Assembly (NCBI GenBank): GCA_946479205.1
Contig: CAMLFJ010000015.1
Span: 1-15,404, forward strand
Reading direction: 5' to 3'
DNA length: 15,404 nucleotides
DNA from: an uncultured bacterium
GTDB taxonomy: Bacteria; Methylomirabilota; Methylomirabilia; Rokubacteriales; CSP1-6
Of the stretch, positions 13,016 to 15,404 are shown piece after piece; positions within the stretch are counted from its first letter, which is position 1, and each line of letters opens with the position of its first letter. The notes under the pieces are model-generated. The model did no database searches. It saw nothing but the letters and a program-made list of their open reading frames with translations, and was not told where the DNA came from. The position numbers were made by a program, and so were the translations under genes.

Positions 13016-13019
13016 GGGG
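12985..13019. repeat. REP-like palindromic repeat spanning the kinase/regulator gene junction
   Basis: CCCTCTCCCC (12985-12994) and GGGGAGAGGG (12998-13007) form a perfect ten-pair stem with a TCA loop, followed by CAGGGTGAGGGG. The repeat encodes the C-terminus and TGA stop (13013-13015) of the kinase and provides the purine-rich GAGGGG three bases before the regulator ATG. The same words occur at 4971-5004 and 14357-14438. Confidence 0.75.
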
Positions 13020-13022
13020 TTC

Positions 13023-13715
13023 ATGCCGCGTATCCTGATCGTGGACGACGAGCCCGAGATGCTGCGCGGGCTGGAGGACAACCTCCAGTTCGAGGGCTAC
13101 CAGACCGTCACCGCCGGCGACGGCCGGAAGGGGCTAGCCCTCGCGCTCTCGGAGGCGCCGGACCTGATCCTGCTCGACGTCATGATGCCGGGCATGAGCG
13201 GCTGGGACCTCTGTCGCGAGCTGCGCCGGCGGGGCCTCGACGTGCCGGTGATCATGCTGACCGCGCGGGGCGAGGAGGTGGATCGCGTGCTGGGGCTCGA
13301 GCTGGGCGCGGACGACTACGTCACCAAGCCCTTCAGCCTGCGCGAGCTGATGGCGCGCATCCGCGCGGTGCTCCGCCGTCCCGGCCCGCGGCAGAAGTTC
13401 GAGGAGTTCGCGTTCGGCTCGGTGCGCGTGCACCTGCGGGCGCGGCAGGCCTTCAAGGGGGGCCACGAGGTGCGGCTCACCCGGAAGGAGTTCGACCTGC
13501 TCCGGTACCTGGTGGAGCATCCGGGCGAGGTGATCACCCGCGACCGGCTGCTGGACGAGGTGTGGGGCTACGAGCGGTTTCCGACCACCCGGACGGTGGA
13601 CACGCATATCCTGAGGCTGCGGCAGAAGTTCGAGGACGACCCGGAACGGCCGGCGCACATCCTGACCGCGCACGGCCAGGGCTACCGGTTCGTCGCCGAG
13701 AGGAGCGCGACATGA
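13023..13715 (+). CDS. OmpR/PhoB-family DNA-binding response regulator
   Basis: This 230-residue regulator is the evident partner of the kinase just upstream. The receiver domain (about 2-118) has the acidic pair D8-D9 in IVDDE, phospho-acceptor D52 in LLDVMMPGMSG, T80 in MLTARG and K102-P103 in VTKPF. The C-terminal winged helix (about 128-226) shows EVRLTRKEFDLLRYLVEH, DRLLDEVWGYE and RTVDTHILRLRQKFEDD, the recognition-helix region of the OmpR/PhoB family. ATG 13023 is chosen because the receiver fold starts there and a purine-rich site from the repeat precedes it; seven bases separate it from the kinase stop. Its TGA overlaps the next gene's ATG. PhoB-family proteins bind direct repeats with an 11-bp step, as at 10914-10931, so autoregulation is plausible. 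Confidence 0.94.
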   Translation: MPRILIVDDEPEMLRGLEDNLQFEGYQTVTAGDGRKGLALALSEAPDLILLDVMMPGMSGWDLCRELRRRGLDVPVIMLTARGEEVDRVLGLELGADDYVTKPFSLRELMARIRAVLRRPGPRQKFEEFAFGSVRVHLRARQAFKGGHEVRLTRKEFDLLRYLVEHPGEVITRDRLLDEVWGYERFPTTRTVDTHILRLRQKFEDDPERPAHILTAHGQGYRFVAERSAT

Positions 13716-14353
13716 GTGAGATCGCCGACGAGCTGGCCCGGCGCACCCCGCCCGGCCAGGTGCTGACGAAGAAGTGGCCGGTGCTCACCTACGGCCTCAC
13801 CCCGCGCTTCGATCCCCGGAAGTGGTCGTTCCGGTGCTGGGGCCTCGTGGACGAAGAGGTGAGCTTCACGTGGGAGGAGTTCCAGGCGCTGCCGCGCACC
13901 GAGGTGACCTGCGACATCCACTGCGTGACGCACTGGTCGCGCCTGGACAATCGCTTCGAGGGTGTGTCCATCCGGGAGATCATGCGGCGCGTGCGGGTGA
14001 AGCCCGAGGCCCGCTACGTCCTGATCCACGCCGATCCCGACTACACCACCAACCTGCCCCTCGAGGATCTGGTCGCCGACGACGTGCTCCTGGCGCTCCG
14101 GCACGACGGCCAGGATCTCACCCCGGATCACGGCGGCCCCCTGCGGCTGGTGGTGCCCAAGCTCTACTTCTGGAAGAGCGCCAAGTGGCTCCGCGGCTTC
14201 GAGTTCCTCGACGTCAACCCGCCCGGATTCTGGGAGATCAACGGCTACCACATGCACGCCGATCCCTGGGCCGAGGAGCGCTACTCCGACCAGGAGACCC
14301 ACGCGATGCAGAAGATGCGGGCCGAGGCCGCCCGCAAGCTCCGCGCGAGGTAA
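13712..14353 (+). CDS. Sulfite oxidase-like molybdopterin-dependent oxidoreductase, cytoplasmic
   Basis: This 213-residue single-domain protein belongs to the sulfite-oxidase/YedY (MsrP) Moco fold and looks like the small cytoplasmic type (Bacillus YuiH-like). It contains VLTYGLTPRFD near 24-34, WEEFQALP, and DIHCVTHWSRLDN at 68-80, where C71 is the expected cysteine ligand to molybdenum. Further motifs are ADPDYTTNLPL, HGGPLRLVVPKLYFWKSAKW and PGFWEINGYHMHADPWAEERY. No Tat or Sec signal is present, unlike MsrP. The physiological substrate of this subgroup is not established; sulfoxide or similar reduction is possible. The ATG overlaps the regulator TGA as ATGA, with GAGAGGAG upstream, so it is the last gene of the selenoprotein/two-component operon and probably a functional output or partner of it. 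Confidence 0.92.
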   Translation: MSEIADELARRTPPGQVLTKKWPVLTYGLTPRFDPRKWSFRCWGLVDEEVSFTWEEFQALPRTEVTCDIHCVTHWSRLDNRFEGVSIREIMRRVRVKPEARYVLIHADPDYTTNLPLEDLVADDVLLALRHDGQDLTPDHGGPLRLVVPKLYFWKSAKWLRGFEFLDVNPPGFWEINGYHMHADPWAEERYSDQETHAMQKMRAEAARKLRAR

Positions 14354-14356
14354 ATC

Positions 14357-14438
14357 CCCCTCACCCTGCCCTCTCCCCAGAGGGGGCGAGGGTTCCCACT
14401 CTCCCTCTCCCCCTCTGGGGAGAGGGCAGGGTGAGGGG
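14357..14438. repeat. Long inverted repeat (two 30-base arms) between convergent genes, terminator-like
   Basis: Arms 14357-14386 and 14409-14438 are perfect reverse complements over 30 bases, with a 22-base spacer that contains a further GAGGG/CCCTC pair. Each arm contains CCCTGCCCTCTCCCC or its complement, the core of the dispersed repeat. The structure starts just after the TAA of the molybdenum protein gene and ends 15 bp from the stop of the facing hydrolase gene. It could stop transcription from both sides. Confidence 0.85.
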
Positions 14439-14453
14439 CCGGGTAGTGAGGGG

Positions 14454-15281
14454 CTACGTCTCGAGGAACGCCCGCACGTGTCCGACGAATTCGTCGGGCC
14501 GGTCGGCGGGCACGGTGTGACCCGCGCCGGGAATCTCGACCAGGCGCCCGTCGGGCAGGCGCTCGGTCATCGTCTTGGCCACCTCGGGGGAGAGGATGTC
14601 GCTCTCCGCGCCGCGCACGACCAGGGTCGGGCAGGGGATGCGCCCGAGCGGCTCCCACAGATCCACCACGTCGCGCCGGCCCGCGCGCATCATGTCGCGC
14701 AGCCCCTTGGCGTACTTCCAGGTGAGCCCGCCGTCGGGCAGGCGCTTGAGGCCGTGGTGGACGCGCTGGCGCAGCATCTCGACGTCCTGGATCGGGTTGG
14801 CGCGACGCAGGTACTCGACCGCCCACTCCTCGCTCTCGATCCGCTCGGGCGACTGCGACATCATCTCGCGGACCCGCTGGAGACCCGCGAGCGCGATGTC
14901 GGGGCCGATGTCCACGATGATCAGGCGCTCGAGCCGCGCCGCGTGGGCGGCCGCGTACTGGATCGCGATGCGCCCGCCCATGGAGTGCCCGAGGAGCGCG
15001 AAGCGGTCGAGCCCGAGGCTCCCCGCGAAGGCGGCCACGTCGTCGGCCATGGTGCCCACCCGGTAGTCGTCGTCGGGCGCGGCGTCGCTGTCGCCGTGGC
15101 CCCGCTGATCGAGCGCGAGCACGCGACGGCCCGGCACGAGGCGCTCGGCCAGGTAGTCCCAGACGCGCGCGTGGCCGGTGATCCCGTGGAGCAGGACGAC
15201 GGGCGGGGCGTCGGCGGGCCCCCAGTCGAGATAGTGTAGCGTGACGCCGTTGACGCGGACGGATCGCTCGGTGAAGGACAT
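14454..15281 (-). CDS. Alpha/beta-fold hydrolase
   Basis: This 275-residue cytoplasmic hydrolase has the complete alpha/beta catalytic set: nucleophile S100 in GHSMGG, acid D228 in RGAESDIL, and H255 in GAGHTV. LHGITGHARVW at 31-41 supplies the oxyanion-hole HG motif, and LALDQRGHGDSD at 55-66 is the usual segment after strand 4. A cap region lies at about 130-205. The family includes esterases, C-C bond hydrolases, haloperoxidase-like and epoxide-hydrolase-like enzymes. There is no haloalkane-dehalogenase signature, and the substrate cannot be predicted. The ATG at 15281 has no Shine-Dalgarno sequence but lies five bases after a good -10 box, which indicates a leaderless mRNA. It is convergent with the molybdenum protein gene, and the two are separated by the long inverted repeat. 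Confidence 0.92.
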   Translation of the reverse strand: MSFTERSVRVNGVTLHYLDWGPADAPPVVLLHGITGHARVWDYLAERLVPGRRVLALDQRGHGDSDAAPDDDYRVGTMADDVAAFAGSLGLDRFALLGHSMGGRIAIQYAAAHAARLERLIIVDIGPDIALAGLQRVREMMSQSPERIESEEWAVEYLRRANPIQDVEMLRQRVHHGLKRLPDGGLTWKYAKGLRDMMRAGRRDVVDLWEPLGRIPCPTLVVRGAESDILSPEVAKTMTERLPDGRLVEIPGAGHTVPADRPDEFVGHVRAFLET

Positions 15282-15286
15282 AAGGC

Positions 15287-15316
15287 AGTCTAGTCTCCGC
15301 GCCGCGTCGTGGTCAA
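15287..15316 (-). promoter_or_regulatory. Promoter of the alpha/beta hydrolase gene, apparently leaderless
   Basis: On the minus strand TTGACC (complement of 15311-15316) and TAGACT (complement of 15287-15292) are 18 bp apart. The -10 box ends five bases before the ATG, so transcription should start at or within a base or two of the start codon. Confidence 0.62.
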
Positions 15317-15326
15317 TGCGGCGCGG
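15297..15326. promoter_or_regulatory. Nine-base inverted repeat around the -35 box, possible operator
   Basis: CCGCGCCGC (15297-15305) and GCGGCGCGG (15318-15326) are perfectly complementary with a 12-base spacer that contains the -35 hexamer of the hydrolase promoter. A dimeric repressor could bind here. Simple GC-rich chance pairing is the alternative. Confidence 0.35.
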
Positions 15327-15328
15327 CC

Positions 15329-15358
15329 TTGCTTAGCCGGGAGCCCTGACGGTACAGT
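15329..15358 (+). promoter_or_regulatory. Candidate rightward promoter for a gene beyond the window
   Basis: TTGCTT (15329-15334) and TACAGT (15353-15358) are separated by 18 bp, the same spacing as the other promoters here. It is divergent from the hydrolase promoter. The gene it would serve lies outside the window. Confidence 0.33.
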
Positions 15359-15374
15359 GGGCTACCTCTGACGG

Positions 15375-15404
15375 CTAGCCCCTCACCCTCTAGCCCCTCA
15401 CCCT
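15375..15404. repeat. Tandem 15-bp repeat reaching the window edge
   Basis: CTAGCCCCTCACCCT occurs twice in exact tandem (15375-15389 and 15390-15404). CCCCTCACCCT is the outer part of the palindromic repeat at 14357-14438, so this is probably the beginning of another copy or array cut by the window end. Confidence 0.7.

Noticed and set aside
14357..15404. CRISPR array, suggested by repeated GC-rich words
   Set aside because: The copies are palindromic, irregularly spaced and lack unique spacers of constant length. They fit a REP-like family.

Overview
The window is very GC-rich, gene-dense DNA from a Gram-negative bacterium. A free-standing lipid A synthase N-terminal domain, two genes with export signals and a two-component system all fit that. 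The gene content, the repeats built on CCCTCACCCTGCCCTCTCCCC and a UGA-encoded selenoprotein suggest an uncultivated soil lineage such as Candidatus Rokubacteria/Methylomirabilota. No ribosomal marker is present, so this placement is an inference.

Layout. The tail of a response-regulator receiver domain (2-121) is followed by a large FAD plus Fe-S D-2-hydroxyacid dehydrogenase (192-3062), a polytopic membrane protein with an internal duplication (3097-3876) and a zinc-dependent dehydrogenase (3946-4959), all on the plus strand. Facing them are a 58-residue DUF1059 gene (5022-5198) and a three-gene minus-strand operon (7811 down to 5310): a LAB_N membrane protein, a class V aminotransferase of the alanine/serine-glyoxylate type, and a D-2-hydroxyacid dehydrogenase whose GTG start overlaps the aminotransferase stop. 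Together these read as 2-hydroxyacid, glyoxylate and hydroxypyruvate metabolism.

The middle holds an unrecognised 160-residue protein (7907-8389) and a convergent gap with a guanine-quadruplex motif. Next come a ChrR-like cupin and a secreted DsbA-type thiol oxidoreductase (minus strand, 9599 to 8633). A phage-holin-like four-helix membrane protein (9598-9969) has an ATG that overlaps the DsbA ATG on the opposite strand. A NYN-nuclease/LOTUS protein (10812-10051) is transcribed away from the next operon.

The most interesting part is the plus-strand operon 10964-14353. It encodes (i) an exported thioredoxin-fold protein whose first active-site cysteine is replaced by an in-frame UGA followed by a SECIS-like hairpin, so it is very probably a selenoprotein that an ordinary gene caller would split; (ii) a membrane histidine kinase starting immediately after its stop codon; (iii) an OmpR/PhoB-family response regulator; and (iv) a cytoplasmic sulfite-oxidase-like molybdenum protein overlapping the regulator by ATGA. 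The divergent control region has an 18-bp Pho-box-like direct repeat. A palindromic repeat supplies the last codons and stop of the kinase and the probable ribosome-binding site of the regulator. An alpha/beta hydrolase (15281-14454, minus) with an apparently leaderless promoter ends the window.

Five candidate promoters share an 18-bp spacer, and several put the -10 only 5-7 nt before the start codon, suggesting frequent leaderless transcription.
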